Below are positions 23,440-32,137 of a stretch of 37,263 nt of DNA, one piece after another. Position 1 is the first letter of the stretch, and every line of letters starts with the position of its first letter. The translations under genes were made by a program, and so were the position numbers. Under the pieces are notes generated by a model that ran no database searches, had not been told where the DNA came from, and saw only the letters and a list, made by a program, of their open reading frames with translations. The stretch is from positions 1 through 37,263 of the forward strand of contig JALOQR010000009.1 of NCBI GenBank assembly GCA_025459365.1, read 5' to 3'. The DNA comes from Fimbriiglobus sp. (GTDB lineage Bacteria > Planctomycetota > Planctomycetia > Gemmatales > Gemmataceae).

Positions 23440-24807
23440 TCACGTGGCCCCGTGCCCGAGGTTACCGAGCTGAATACCGGCCCCCTCGGCCGCGCCCCTC
23501 TTCGGCACGTAGTTGCCGAAGTACCCGGCCCAGGCGAGGTTGATCACCTCCTCGGACAGCTCGATTGGCTTGCCGCGGAACCGGCAGATGTCTTTCGCCC
23601 GTTCCAGAATGTCACGCGGTTCGCAGGCCCGCAGTTCCCGCCCCTCCCGCTCGTACCGGGCCAAAATGCCCTCCAGAATCCCTGGTGGCACCTGCGCCCC
23701 GATCTTGGCCGCGTATCCGTGGAAGATCTGGGTGTACTGGTCGGGCGTCGGCGCTTCGAGCAACAGACGGTAACCCATCCGCCGGAGGAACGCCGGGTCG
23801 GTCACCGTCTCCAGGCTCAGGTTGGTGGCGATGATGAGTACTTGCCGTAGGGGCACGGCGATCTTTTGCCCGGTGGACAGCGTGAAATAGTCCACCTGGT
23901 GCTCCATCGGGGTGATGAAGCGGTTGAGCAACTGGTGCGGCGACACCCGCTCGCGGCCGAAGTCGTCCACCAAAAACACCCCGCCGTTCGCCTTCAGGTG
24001 CGGTGGGGCCTCGTAGAACCGCAGCGACGGGCTGTAGATCAGGTCGAGGTATTCGAGCGTCAATTCGCCCCCCACCACCACCATCGGCCGCTTGCACCGC
24101 ACGAACCGCTGATCGATGGCGGGCGACTTGAGCGCGTCCGACTCCACCCGCTGGTGGACCTGCTCATCGAACAGGCGGATGACGTCGTTCCGCACGCTGA
24201 TGCAATATGGGATCCAGATATCGCCTTGCATCGCTTTCTGGATCTGCCGGCCGATGCTGCTCTTGCCGTTGCCCGACGGGCCGTACACGAACAAGCTCCG
24301 CCCACTCGACACCGCCAGCCCGGCCATCTCGATCGCCTTCGGGGTCAGCACCAAGCCCGCGAGGGCATCAGTCACGTGCTTCGGTTTCACCTCTGGCGAG
24401 TGGGCGAACTCCCACCGCAGCATGGCGGCATACGACTCCAGGCTGACCGGGGCTGGGCCGAGGTAGCCGTTCACCTCCATCGCGCGCTCGGCGTGCCGCC
24501 GCCCGCTGTCGGTGATGCGGTAGATGGGGCGTTCTTTCGTCCCCGACATGGTCGTCTCGATCCATCCCTCGGTGAGGAGGGCCGAGCAGACCTCGGCGGC
24601 CACCGGCGGGGAGATGCGGAGGCGATCGCACATGTTGTCGGCGGCGAACCGGTTGGACGCCATCGCATACTTGGCGGCCAGGTCGATGAGCGCGCCTTCG
24701 TCGAGCTTGGCCTCGGCGATGTTCGCCGGGGCACGGGGGCAGACGATCTCGCCAAGCCGCCCGAGCGCGGGCATATTCGGGTCTTTCAGCGGCGACGTGT
24801 TGTCCAT
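23440..24807 (-). CDS. AAA ATPase with winged-helix-like N-terminal region
   Basis: The 455-residue protein has a helical N-terminal region (about 30-120) resembling a winged-helix reader: ALIDLAAKYAMASNRFAADNMCDRLRISPPVAAEVCSALLTEGWIE. An AAA-type ATPase follows, with Walker A YGPSGNGKSS near residue 179, Walker B VFLVDDFGRE near 279, and sensor-1 VLIIATNLS. The ending PCEPRDILERAKDICRF resembles lid helices of this family. Homologous planctomycete ATPases are often near secretion or pilus genes, but none is visible here. The ATG at 24807 is chosen because the residues encoded upstream (about 70) are Arg/Gly/Pro-rich and lack any fold. It converges on the zinc-ribbon gene without a gap. Confidence 0.88.
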   Translation of the reverse strand: MDNTSPLKDPNMPALGRLGEIVCPRAPANIAEAKLDEGALIDLAAKYAMASNRFAADNMCDRLRISPPVAAEVCSALLTEGWIETTMSGTKERPIYRITDSGRRHAERAMEVNGYLGPAPVSLESYAAMLRWEFAHSPEVKPKHVTDALAGLVLTPKAIEMAGLAVSSGRSLFVYGPSGNGKSSIGRQIQKAMQGDIWIPYCISVRNDVIRLFDEQVHQRVESDALKSPAIDQRFVRCKRPMVVVGGELTLEYLDLIYSPSLRFYEAPPHLKANGGVFLVDDFGRERVSPHQLLNRFITPMEHQVDYFTLSTGQKIAVPLRQVLIIATNLSLETVTDPAFLRRMGYRLLLEAPTPDQYTQIFHGYAAKIGAQVPPGILEGILARYEREGRELRACEPRDILERAKDICRFRGKPIELSEEVINLAWAGYFGNYVPKRGAAEGAGIQLGNLGHGAT

Positions 24808-25004
24808 CGGCGTGCGGCCTCGACAGAGAGCGGGTGTATTGCCGAGTAGTCTAACGGCCCACCCGCCTTCGCGGCGACGGTGGGGCGATATTCGGAAGCG
24901 ACCGAGCCTGCCGCCACGTCGGCCCAGACCGGCGGAGCGAGCCCCACCGCGCGGTCCAAGTGGCGACAGCCGCCCTTGTGGTACAGGGCAGATGGGGCGA
25001 GCAC
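24808..25004. other. intergenic region before the AAA ATPase gene
   Basis: This 197-bp region has no gene. It includes a 10-bp palindrome ACCGCGCGGT (24946-24955), which could be part of a hairpin after the CE15-like stop or an operator for the ATPase gene. Confidence 0.4.
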
Positions 25005-26252
25005 TTACTTCATCCACTGATTGGCAAAGGCGAGGAACGTCTTCCAGTCTTCGGCGTTCATCTCGTGCTTGCCGGCCCGGATCCAGTACCCCAGGCGGCT
25101 GTTGAGCAGTTTCCCCTGCCCCGGCATCGTGTCGGCCTCAACGCCTTTCACGCCGAGCAACTCGTACACCGGCGTGGCCCGCCTCATCATGTCGAACTGG
25201 CCGCTCGGGTTCGCCCACAGATCGTCGGCGGCGTTCGTGTACAGCACCGGCCGCGGGGCACACAGGGCGAGCAGTTCGTGCTGGTCGATAGGCAACTTGT
25301 TCGGGTCGTCGTTGTACTTCTTGAAGCTATCGCTAAACCAGTGCGGGAAGCTGGTGTTGATCCGTTTCACGCTCTCCGCCTTCGGGTCGGCGTGGCGGCT
25401 CGGGCCGGTGCCGCCGCACCCGGCCTGATGGGGGAACACGCAGGCGATGCGGTCGTCGAACGCCCCGGCCAAGAGTGCCGTCTTGCCCAGCCGCGAGTGC
25501 CCGACCACCGCCACCCGCTTCGGATCGCACCACTTCTCGCCCACTGCGAAATCGACCATGCGGTGAACGCCCCACGCCCACAGCATGATGGTGGCCGTCT
25601 GGTTTGGCGACGGGAAGCCAGGAGGCGGCGGAGATGCCCAGTGGAGCAACCCGCTCCCGCCCACGCGGTCTTCCTGGAAGTCGCCGTTGTAGCACGTCAC
25701 CACCGCGTAACCGGCCTTCACGATGTCTTCGAGCGGCCAGACGCTCTTGGCCGTGCCGCGGCCCTCGGCCGTTGCCTTGTTGTCCTTCACCCCGACCCGG
25801 TTCGGGTACATCCACCCGGTGGGGATGTGAACTCGTGGGTCGTCGGTGAGGGAGTGGTTACCGCTGAAGTTCAGCCCGACGAACACCGGGGCACCGGCCT
25901 TCGGGCGGTCGTTCGGCAGGGCAATGAGCAGGTGAACCGGCGGGGCTTTGTCGTCGGCGAACAGCCGCAGTTCCACTTCTTTCAGCGTGCCCTTCCCGCC
26001 GAACGCCTTGTCATCTTCGAACAGCACCTTGGCGATCGGTTGCGACTTGGTGAACGGGTAGATGCCGTACATGTCGCTTTGAAACAGTTCCTTCAACTCC
26101 GGCTTTCGTTTCTTCGCCCAGTCGTCGGCCGACGTGACCTTCGCGCCGTCCTTCATCACCAGCGGGTCGGGGAAGTCGAACTTCGGCGGGTCGGCGGAGA
26201 ACGCGATCGCGGTCACGGCGAACGCTCCGAGCAGGGAAAGGGGGAATCGCAT
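25005..26252 (-). CDS. secreted CE15-like (glucuronoyl) esterase
   Basis: The 415-residue protein has a signal peptide (MRFPLSLLGAFAVTAIAFS-ADPP) when the ATG at 26252 is used. The fold is an alpha/beta hydrolase of the carbohydrate esterase 15 type: GLNFSGNHS, DIVKAGYAVVTCYNGDFQED, then the nucleophile motif VVGHSRLGKTAL near residue 252 (GCSRxGK in CE15), AGCGG in the loop after it, RPVLYTNAADDLWANP, and catalytic His in AGKHEMNAEDW. CE15 enzymes cut the ester between lignin and glucuronoxylan or related uronic esters. The substrate is inferred. It follows the GT39-like gene by 23 bp, so the two are probably co-transcribed. Confidence 0.9.
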   Translation of the reverse strand: MRFPLSLLGAFAVTAIAFSADPPKFDFPDPLVMKDGAKVTSADDWAKKRKPELKELFQSDMYGIYPFTKSQPIAKVLFEDDKAFGGKGTLKEVELRLFADDKAPPVHLLIALPNDRPKAGAPVFVGLNFSGNHSLTDDPRVHIPTGWMYPNRVGVKDNKATAEGRGTAKSVWPLEDIVKAGYAVVTCYNGDFQEDRVGGSGLLHWASPPPPGFPSPNQTATIMLWAWGVHRMVDFAVGEKWCDPKRVAVVGHSRLGKTALLAGAFDDRIACVFPHQAGCGGTGPSRHADPKAESVKRINTSFPHWFSDSFKKYNDDPNKLPIDQHELLALCAPRPVLYTNAADDLWANPSGQFDMMRRATPVYELLGVKGVEADTMPGQGKLLNSRLGYWIRAGKHEMNAEDWKTFLAFANQWMK

Positions 26253-26275
26253 GTCGGCACCAAGAAGAGGAGAGG

Positions 26276-27997
26276 TTACGGACAGACCCACAATTCCCAT
26301 CCGTCGCCGCTGGCAGTCCGGACGACTGGTCCACGTGTTTCCAGCACGGTCATGAGTCGCTGGCTGTAGACGTTGTCGGGTAGGTGCACGAACGCCACCT
26401 GTGGGGGCAATTCAACGGCATCGGCCGGCACCCGCAGGGGTTTGTAGTCTCGCAGATAATACAGGCCGGGGTCGGTCGCTGGTCGAAGAACCATCATCAG
26501 CACCCCCGGCGGTGGATCGGCGGTGAGTTCATCAACCACCCCCCGCCAGTCGATGGTGTGCAACCCGAGGTGTGGTCCGGGCCAGCCGAAGAGCCGACCG
26601 ATGGCGTCGTAATGTGAAGCCGCGACGACGAGTACCCCCAGTATGATCACCGCGGCCACCAGCCCCACTGGGCGGCTGGCGAGCCGGTCTAGCGCGAACC
26701 CCACGGCCAGATACGCCGCCGGCAAGAACACGATCAGGTTGCGAGTCTGATGGAACGGGACGCCCAGCATGCCAATAAACCCGACGACCGCGGCGGGCAC
26801 CACGATCGCCGTCAGCAAGAAAGGCCCGAGAGGAAACTGTCCGATGGCGGGCTGAGGGGGTGTACGCTCGACGTACCGCCACGCGAGCAACACTACCCCC
26901 GCCATGACCCCACACAGGGCGAACAGCCAGCCCGTCTGACGGAGTACTTGGATCTGAGCATCCGCCACTTCGCCGTAGTACCCGTGCGCCGCGAGTGTCT
27001 GTTGGGCCGCCGGTTCGACAGATCTCGGAAACAGGATGGCCATGCCGCCCGCGGCGACCAGAGCAAGAGCGAGCAACACGGCTCCCACCGGCCCGGCCGA
27101 CAGTCGCCGGGTCGGGCCGGTGGTTGGCACCACTACCCGCCACCCCGCCCACACGCCCACTGCGGCGAGCAGCATCACCCCTGCCGCGAGCGCCCAGCCG
27201 ATCGCGGCCCCCCATCCGCGCACGCCGAAGAGGTCGGCCAACGAGTCGGCCAACCCGGCGGGAGTCAAGTGGGAGAGATGCTCCCACTCGCTCCGCGTCT
27301 GAAAGCGGAGTACCGGCAGCCAGGCGACATACGGCAGCCCTGCCAGGCCGACCGCGAGCAGAAGACGTCGGGCCACCGCGGCCCCCGCCCCGCCGACCGA
27401 CCAGGCGGCGGCCAGAGCCGCGTGCCCTGCCAAAACAGGCACGGCGAAGTAATGCGTGAAAGCCGCCCACGTCGCAATCAAGTAGTACCCGACGAGCCAA
27501 CTGCGAGAGCCGGTCGTCCAGGCACGCAAGTACAGCCAGTGCGCGGCCACCAACAGGCACACCAGTAGGGAGTACTGCCGGGCCTCGGCGGAGTAGGTGA
27601 TGTGAATCGGGTTGACCGCGAGCAGTGCCGCCGCAAACACTCCGGCCCACGGCCGACCCATGGCCTGGCCAGTGAAGAACAGAAGTGCCACCGCGGCCAC
27701 CCCGGCCACGAACGGCAACCCACGAACGGCCACTTCAGACGCTCCAAACAGATCGACCCAGAGCACGAACGGTACGCTCATCAGCGGCGGATGGTTGGTG
27801 TGCAGTCCGTCCCGCGCTACCACCGCCGCGACGTTCTTCGGCGTTGCTCCTTGAATGCGAACAGCGTAGAGTTCGTCGCAATCGAAACATGGCTCGCCGA
27901 GGTCGTACCCGCGAACACCCATAGCCGTCACCAATCCGACAGCAACGGCCACCCAAACAGGCCAACGAGTCGAGCTCGACAGACGGTGGGCAGACAC
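26276..27997 (-). CDS. membrane glycosyltransferase (GT39/ArnT-like)
   Basis: The 573-residue protein has about ten membrane helices and a soluble C-terminal part. The first loop holds CFDCDELYAVR, with Asp/Glu residues as in GT-C enzymes; NHPPLMSVPFVLWVDLFGASEVAVRGLPFV and NPIHITYSAEARQYSLL are characteristic of the GT39 (PMT_2) family. It probably transfers a sugar from a polyprenyl-phosphate donor to lipid or protein outside the membrane. I chose GTG 27997 because GAGAGG stands 8 bp upstream; longer starts run back into the dehydratase gene. It lies between the dehydratase (28 bp upstream) and the CE15-like esterase (23 bp downstream), suggesting one transcript. Confidence 0.85.
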   Translation of the reverse strand: MSAHRLSSSTRWPVWVAVAVGLVTAMGVRGYDLGEPCFDCDELYAVRIQGATPKNVAAVVARDGLHTNHPPLMSVPFVLWVDLFGASEVAVRGLPFVAGVAAVALLFFTGQAMGRPWAGVFAAALLAVNPIHITYSAEARQYSLLVCLLVAAHWLYLRAWTTGSRSWLVGYYLIATWAAFTHYFAVPVLAGHAALAAAWSVGGAGAAVARRLLLAVGLAGLPYVAWLPVLRFQTRSEWEHLSHLTPAGLADSLADLFGVRGWGAAIGWALAAGVMLLAAVGVWAGWRVVVPTTGPTRRLSAGPVGAVLLALALVAAGGMAILFPRSVEPAAQQTLAAHGYYGEVADAQIQVLRQTGWLFALCGVMAGVVLLAWRYVERTPPQPAIGQFPLGPFLLTAIVVPAAVVGFIGMLGVPFHQTRNLIVFLPAAYLAVGFALDRLASRPVGLVAAVIILGVLVVAASHYDAIGRLFGWPGPHLGLHTIDWRGVVDELTADPPPGVLMMVLRPATDPGLYYLRDYKPLRVPADAVELPPQVAFVHLPDNVYSQRLMTVLETRGPVVRTASGDGWELWVCP

Positions 27998-28025
27998 AAT
28001 GGTGCCTCTCGGAGGATCACTATTG

Positions 28026-28973
28026 CTACCAATACAGCCGATCCAGACCGACATTACCGCCACACAGCACGACACCCACACGCCGGGCATTCGTGGCTTT
28101 GAACGCCTCACCCAGCACCACCGCCACACCGACGGCCGCACTCGGTTCGATCACCAGTTTCATCCGCTCCCACACCAGCCGCATCGCCGCCACGATCTCC
28201 GCTTCACTCACCGTGAAAATACCTTCGACGTGCTTTTGGATGATCGGCCACGTCAGTTCGCCGAGGTTGGTGAGCAACCCATCCGCGATGCTATTGGGCG
28301 GCACCTGGGGTTGACGCTCGCCGGTCGCCAGGGAGCGTGCAGCGTCGTCGGCGTTGAGCGGTTCGGCCCCAAACACCCGCACGGTGGGGTTCGCTCCCTG
28401 GATGGCAACGCAATAGCCGCTCAGCATCCCACCACCACCGACCGGCACCACCACCGCGTCGAGGGCGGGCACGTCGGCGAGTAGTTCGAGGGCAGCCGTC
28501 CCCTGCCCCGCGATCACATCCGGGTGGTCGTAGGGAGGGATGAGTACAGCACCGGTCTCCCGCTCCACCTCGCTCACCACTCGCAGGCGATCGGCGATCG
28601 TCGGTTCACACTCGATCACCCGCCCGCCGTAGCCGAGCACCGCCTGCTTCTTCACCGCCGGGGCGGTCCGCGGCATGACGATCGTGGCCGGGATACCTCG
28701 CACCTTCGCCGCGAGCGCCAGGGCTTGAGCGTGATTGCCGCTGCTGTGGGTCACGACCCCGCGGCTCGCAGTCGCGGCATCCAGCTTCTGCACCGCATTC
28801 GTCGCCCCACGGTACTTGAAGCTCCCGGTTGTTTGGAAGTTCTCGCACTTGAAGAAGAGCTCACGGTGGCTCAGCCGGTCCATCGTTCCGGAGGTGTGAA
28901 CAGGGGTCCGCGACACGAACCGGCGGATGCGATCGGCAGCCGCACAGACATCCGCAAACGAGACGGCAGGCAT
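28026..28973 (-). CDS. PLP-dependent threonine/serine dehydratase or serine racemase
   Basis: This is a fold-type II PLP enzyme of 315 residues. The cofactor Lys is in TGSFKYRGA near residue 52. Also visible are SSGNHAQALA (substrate loop), VPVGGGGMLSG (phosphate cup) and the C-terminal VVLCGGNVGLD. Length and motifs match the short catabolic threonine dehydratases and serine racemases, which lack the ACT regulatory domain of biosynthetic IlvA. It would convert L-Thr to 2-oxobutanoate or L-Ser to pyruvate, or racemise serine; sequence alone does not decide. The ATG at 28973 (MPAVSFADV) fits homologues; upstream codons look non-coding. First gene of a minus-strand run with the GT39-like and CE15-like genes. 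Confidence 0.9.
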   Translation of the reverse strand: MPAVSFADVCAAADRIRRFVSRTPVHTSGTMDRLSHRELFFKCENFQTTGSFKYRGATNAVQKLDAATASRGVVTHSSGNHAQALALAAKVRGIPATIVMPRTAPAVKKQAVLGYGGRVIECEPTIADRLRVVSEVERETGAVLIPPYDHPDVIAGQGTAALELLADVPALDAVVVPVGGGGMLSGYCVAIQGANPTVRVFGAEPLNADDAARSLATGERQPQVPPNSIADGLLTNLGELTWPIIQKHVEGIFTVSEAEIVAAMRLVWERMKLVIEPSAAVGVAVVLGEAFKATNARRVGVVLCGGNVGLDRLYW

Positions 28974-29500
28974 GGCAAAGCTCGGAGGCAACGGTGAGAT
29001 TTGTTGTAGACCGTTGCCGACGCTCCGTGTGCCGCCGGCTTGCAAAAATTACAGGCCCATTCCCCCCGACCGCGGCCAGCTTGCGGTTGCAATTATTACC
29101 CATCGACAACCACGCTTCGTGCCGGTATTAGCCCACCCGAACACCACACACCAGCGGGCCTGCGGCGACGTGATTGGGGAATCACTCGCCGGCGACGGGC
29201 CTGGCGTGAAACGAGCGAAAGCCTGCGGGCTGCGCCCGAACACACGCTATGGCGCAATCGCGCCCACTGGCGCTGTGGCGCGGAGGGGGGCTTCCGATTT
29301 CGGCTACCGACGTGGCGGGTTTCTTGCACCCGCTGGCGGTTCGTGGCCGATAATTGCGAAGCGGTGCCGGTCTGCTTCCCGCTCGGCACCCGGGGGGATT
29401 GGCTCAGTCGTGTGTCGCGGATCGTGGCGCAGCTTGGATGCGCCCGCCTGCCCGTCCTTCACGGGCCACCGACTCCGAGCCGCTCATCAGGGAGGATCCG
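28974..29500. other. divergent intergenic region upstream of the sigma factor
   Basis: These 527 bp between the dehydratase and the sigma factor hold no convincing gene. A cluster of short inverted repeats built on GGCGC/GCGCC lies around 29250-29282, and CGGGC-TGC-GCCCG near 29227-29239. I saw no tRNA and no clear promoter. Confidence 0.5.
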
Positions 29501-30280
29501 ATGGTGACCCGTGCTGCCGAAACCGACCTCGCCCAGCTCTGGCGCGACTACCGGGCACACCCGACCGTCGAGCTACGGAACCGGCTACTGGAGAACTACC
29601 TCCCGCTGGTGAAGTACAACGCTGAGCGGATCTGGCAGCGGCTGCCGGATGGCGTCGATCTCGACGACCTCATCTCCGCTGGCACCTTCGGCCTGATGGA
29701 CGCGGTCGATGCCTTCGACCTCGACCGCGGGGTGAAATTCGAGACCTATTGCGTACCCCGGATTCGCGGTGCCATGCTCGACGAACTCCGAAGCATGGAC
29801 TGGGTGCCCCGCCTGGTGCGGAGCAAACAGAGCAAGTGCGAAGCTGCCCGCAAGCAGCTCGAAGCCGCACTCGGTCGCCCACCGACCCGTGAAGAACTGG
29901 CCGCCAAGCTCGGCGTGCCGATGGAGCAGATCGAGGCATTCGTCGGCGAGGCGACGGCGGTCAACCTCGTGTCGCTCAACAAGAAGTGGTACGAGACCGA
30001 CAGCTACAAGGATGTCCGCGAGATCGACATTCTGGAAGACAAACGGGCCGAAGACCCAACCGGTCGGTTGCAAAACCGCGACCTGATGCGGCTCGTCACC
30101 CGTGGGCTGAACCGCAACGAGCGTCTCATCGTCATCCTCTACTACTACGAGGAGATGACGATGAAAGAGATCGGGGCAACGCTCAACCTGAGCGAGAGCC
30201 GTGTCAGCCAGATGCACAGCAGCATCGTGGCCCGGTTGCAGGCCCAACTCGACAAACGCCGCCCCGAGTTCTCGAACTGA
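29501..30280 (+). CDS. sigma-28-type RNA polymerase sigma factor (FliA/WhiG family)
   Basis: The 259-residue factor has regions 2, 3 and 4. Region 2: NYLPLVKYNAERIWQRLP...DLDDLISAGTFGLMDAVDAFD and FETYCVPRIRGAMLDELRSMDW, the FliA/WhiG signature. Region 3: RPPTREELAAKLGV. Region 4: RGLNRNERLIVILYYYEEMTMKEIGATLNLSESRVSQMHSS, with a full helix-turn-helix. No region 1.1. Family members control flagellar or developmental genes; no flagellar gene is in the window. The ATG at 29501 is well supported by GGAGG at 29491-29495; upstream in-frame codons are Arg/Pro-rich and unlikely coding. Confidence 0.95.
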   Translation: MVTRAAETDLAQLWRDYRAHPTVELRNRLLENYLPLVKYNAERIWQRLPDGVDLDDLISAGTFGLMDAVDAFDLDRGVKFETYCVPRIRGAMLDELRSMDWVPRLVRSKQSKCEAARKQLEAALGRPPTREELAAKLGVPMEQIEAFVGEATAVNLVSLNKKWYETDSYKDVREIDILEDKRAEDPTGRLQNRDLMRLVTRGLNRNERLIVILYYYEEMTMKEIGATLNLSESRVSQMHSSIVARLQAQLDKRRPEFSN

Positions 30281-30303
30281 TCGACGCTCGCCTACAACGA
30301 CGC

Positions 30304-30326
30304 AGCCCACCCCTCGCGGGTGGGCT
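30304..30326 (+). terminator. hairpin after the sigma factor gene
   Basis: AGCCCACCC (30304-30312) and GGGTGGGCT (30318-30326) form a perfect 9-bp stem with a 5-nt loop, 24 bp past the sigma stop and 26 bp before the tryptophanase start. Only a weak T stretch follows (GTTCGCATTT), so it may be a partial terminator or leader structure. Confidence 0.6.
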
Positions 30327-30352
30327 GTTCGCATTTCCCACCGGTGGCCGCC

Positions 30353-31726
30353 ATGAACACCATCATCGAGCCGTTCCGCATCAAGATGGTCGAACCGCTC
30401 CGGCTGACCACCCCGGCCGAGCGCGATGCCATCCTACGGGCCGCCCACTTCAACCCGTTTCTCATCCCCGCCGACGACGTGTTGATCGACCTGCTCACCG
30501 ATAGCGGCACCTCTGCGATGAGCGCCGAGCAATGGGCCGGCATGCTCCGCGGCGACGAGAGCTACGCCGGGGCGAAGAGCTGGTTCCGCTTCGAGACGGT
30601 CATGAAGGAAATCACCGGCCTACCGCATGTGCTGCCGACACACCAGGGGCGGGCGAGTGAGCGTATCCTGTTCGAGCTACTCGGCGGCCCGGGCAAGGTC
30701 ATCCCGAACAATAACCACTTCGACACCACGCGGGCCAACTGCGAACATAGCGGCGCGGCAGCGGTCGATTTGGTCATCGACGAGGGCAAGCAACCGCAGA
30801 GTCGCCACCCGTTCAAGGGCAACATGGATGTGGCCAAGCTCGAACGGCTGATCGACGAGGTGGGGGCCGACCGCGTGCCGTTGGTCATGCTCACCGTCAC
30901 GAACAACAGTGGCGGCGGGCAGCCGGTGAGCCTGGAAAACGTGCGGGCGGTGCGGGGGGTGTGCGACCGGCACGGCATCCCGTTCTTCCTCGACGCCTGC
31001 CGTTTCGCCGAAAACGCCTACCTCATCAAACTCCGCGAACCGGGGCAGAGTGGCCGCAGCGTGGCGGACATCGTGAAGGAACTTTTCTCCCTGGCGGACG
31101 GCGCGACTATCTCGGCGAAGAAGGACGGGTTGGTGAACATCGGCGGGGTGCTGCTGATGCGGGACGAGCACCTCGCCGCCCGTGCCAACAATCTGCTCAT
31201 CCTTACCGAAGGGTTCGTCACCTACGGCGGGTTGGCCGGGCGAGACCTGGAAGCGATGGCTCAGGGGTTCCGCGAGGTGTTGGACGAACACTACCTCGAA
31301 TACCGCTTGCGGAGTGTGGCCTACCTCGGTGAGGGGCTGATACGGCACGGCGTGCGGATCGTCGAGCCGCCGGGAGGGCATGCCATCTACGTCGATGCCG
31401 CCGAGTTCTGCGACCACCTGACGCCCGACGACTTCCCCGGCCAGGCGCTCCTGTGTGCCCTCTACCGGCACGCCGGCATCCGGGCGGTCGAGATCGGCAG
31501 TGTGATGTTCGGCCGCATCGACAAGGCCACCGGGAAAGCGGTTCACCCGCCGATGCAATTGGTACGGCTGGCGGTCCCGCGGCGGGTCTACACTCAGAGC
31601 CACATGGATTACGTCATCGAGGCGATTGGCGAAGTGCGGGCCAACCGTCAGGCGATCCGCGGCTTACGGATCGTGGAAGCGCCCGAGGTGCTCCGGCACT
31701 TTACGGCCAAATTCGCCGAAGCGTGA
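30353..31726 (+). CDS. tnaA: tryptophanase
   Basis: Tryptophanase splits L-Trp to indole, pyruvate and ammonia with PLP. The 457-residue protein matches family length. Motifs: LPTHQGRASE, NNNHFDTTRANCEHSG, TNNSGGGQPVSLENVRAVR, FFLDACRFAENAY, and the PLP lysine in ISAKKDGLVNIGG. The closely related tyrosine phenol-lyase has an Arg after ME in its SMERG segment; here the segment is AVEIGS as in tryptophanase, and the ending LRHFTAKFAEA is also tryptophanase-like. The VNIGG after the Lys is shared with phenol-lyase, so a minor doubt remains. The ATG at 30353 gives a start homologous to TnaA. No TnaC-like leader or tnaB permease is visible. Confidence 0.92.
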   Translation: MNTIIEPFRIKMVEPLRLTTPAERDAILRAAHFNPFLIPADDVLIDLLTDSGTSAMSAEQWAGMLRGDESYAGAKSWFRFETVMKEITGLPHVLPTHQGRASERILFELLGGPGKVIPNNNHFDTTRANCEHSGAAAVDLVIDEGKQPQSRHPFKGNMDVAKLERLIDEVGADRVPLVMLTVTNNSGGGQPVSLENVRAVRGVCDRHGIPFFLDACRFAENAYLIKLREPGQSGRSVADIVKELFSLADGATISAKKDGLVNIGGVLLMRDEHLAARANNLLILTEGFVTYGGLAGRDLEAMAQGFREVLDEHYLEYRLRSVAYLGEGLIRHGVRIVEPPGGHAIYVDAAEFCDHLTPDDFPGQALLCALYRHAGIRAVEIGSVMFGRIDKATGKAVHPPMQLVRLAVPRRVYTQSHMDYVIEAIGEVRANRQAIRGLRIVEAPEVLRHFTAKFAEA

Positions 31727-31734
31727 GCGCATCA

Positions 31735-31746
31735 GGTTGCGCAACC
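31735..31746. repeat. 12-bp perfect palindrome
   Basis: GGTTGCGCAACC lies 9 bp after the tnaA stop. Its core GTTGCGCA recurs at about 31768-31775. It could be an operator for the small downstream gene or chance. Confidence 0.4.
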
Positions 31747-31876
31747 AGTTGACAGAACGGGAGATACGTTGCGCAGTGGGCTTGCCTCGGCCCGCCGAGA
31801 GGGTACATTTCCCGCAACCTCTCGTTATCCAACTCGCCATTGGGCTGCCTTTGTGGTCGGCCCGGAGGCCGTGCGC

Positions 31877-32092
31877 ATGCTCCTGGTCCGCCGCCTGGTC
31901 GAAACCCCGGCTTGCCGTCAGTATGTTCAGATCGACATTCACGACTTTATGCTGGATGAGCGCGAACTCGCCGAGAAGTACGGCGTGCCGTGGCACTCCG
32001 ACACCGCCATCGTCACTGCTCTGGCCACCGGGCTGGCAGTGCTTTTCGCCGGTTATTGCGTGCTGGCGTCGATGCTTGGCAAGGGGGCATGA
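31877..32092 (+). CDS. small single-pass membrane protein, unknown
   Basis: A 71-residue product. The soluble N-terminal 45 residues include RRLVETPACRQYVQIDIHDF and LDERELAEKYGVPWHSD; one hydrophobic helix follows (AIVTALATGLAVLFAGYCVLAS). I do not recognise a family. The start at 31877 is supported by GGAGG (31864-31868) at 8 bp; the longer frame upstream lacks a good start. It lies between tnaA (150 bp upstream, same strand) and the convergent esterase, separated by a hairpin. Confidence 0.6.
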   Translation: MLLVRRLVETPACRQYVQIDIHDFMLDERELAEKYGVPWHSDTAIVTALATGLAVLFAGYCVLASMLGKGA

Positions 32093-32099
32093 GCAGGGA

Positions 32100-32136
32100 G
32101 GTTCGCCCACCGCGCGAGCGAGGGGCGAACCACGAA
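32100..32136. terminator. hairpin between convergent genes, containing intergenic repeat copy 2
   Basis: GGTTCGCCC (32100-32108) pairs with GGGCGAACC (32123-32131) over a 14-nt loop. The stem lies between the small membrane gene and the esterase stop at 32138. Bases 32108-32136 match 4846-4874 at 23 of 29 positions. Confidence 0.55.
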
Positions 32137-32137
32137 C

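Noticed and set aside
25005-25017. Overlap of the AAA ATPase gene with the CE15-like gene
   Set aside because: This needs a start at 25017; the first 70 residues are unlike any fold and the ATG at 24807 fits better.
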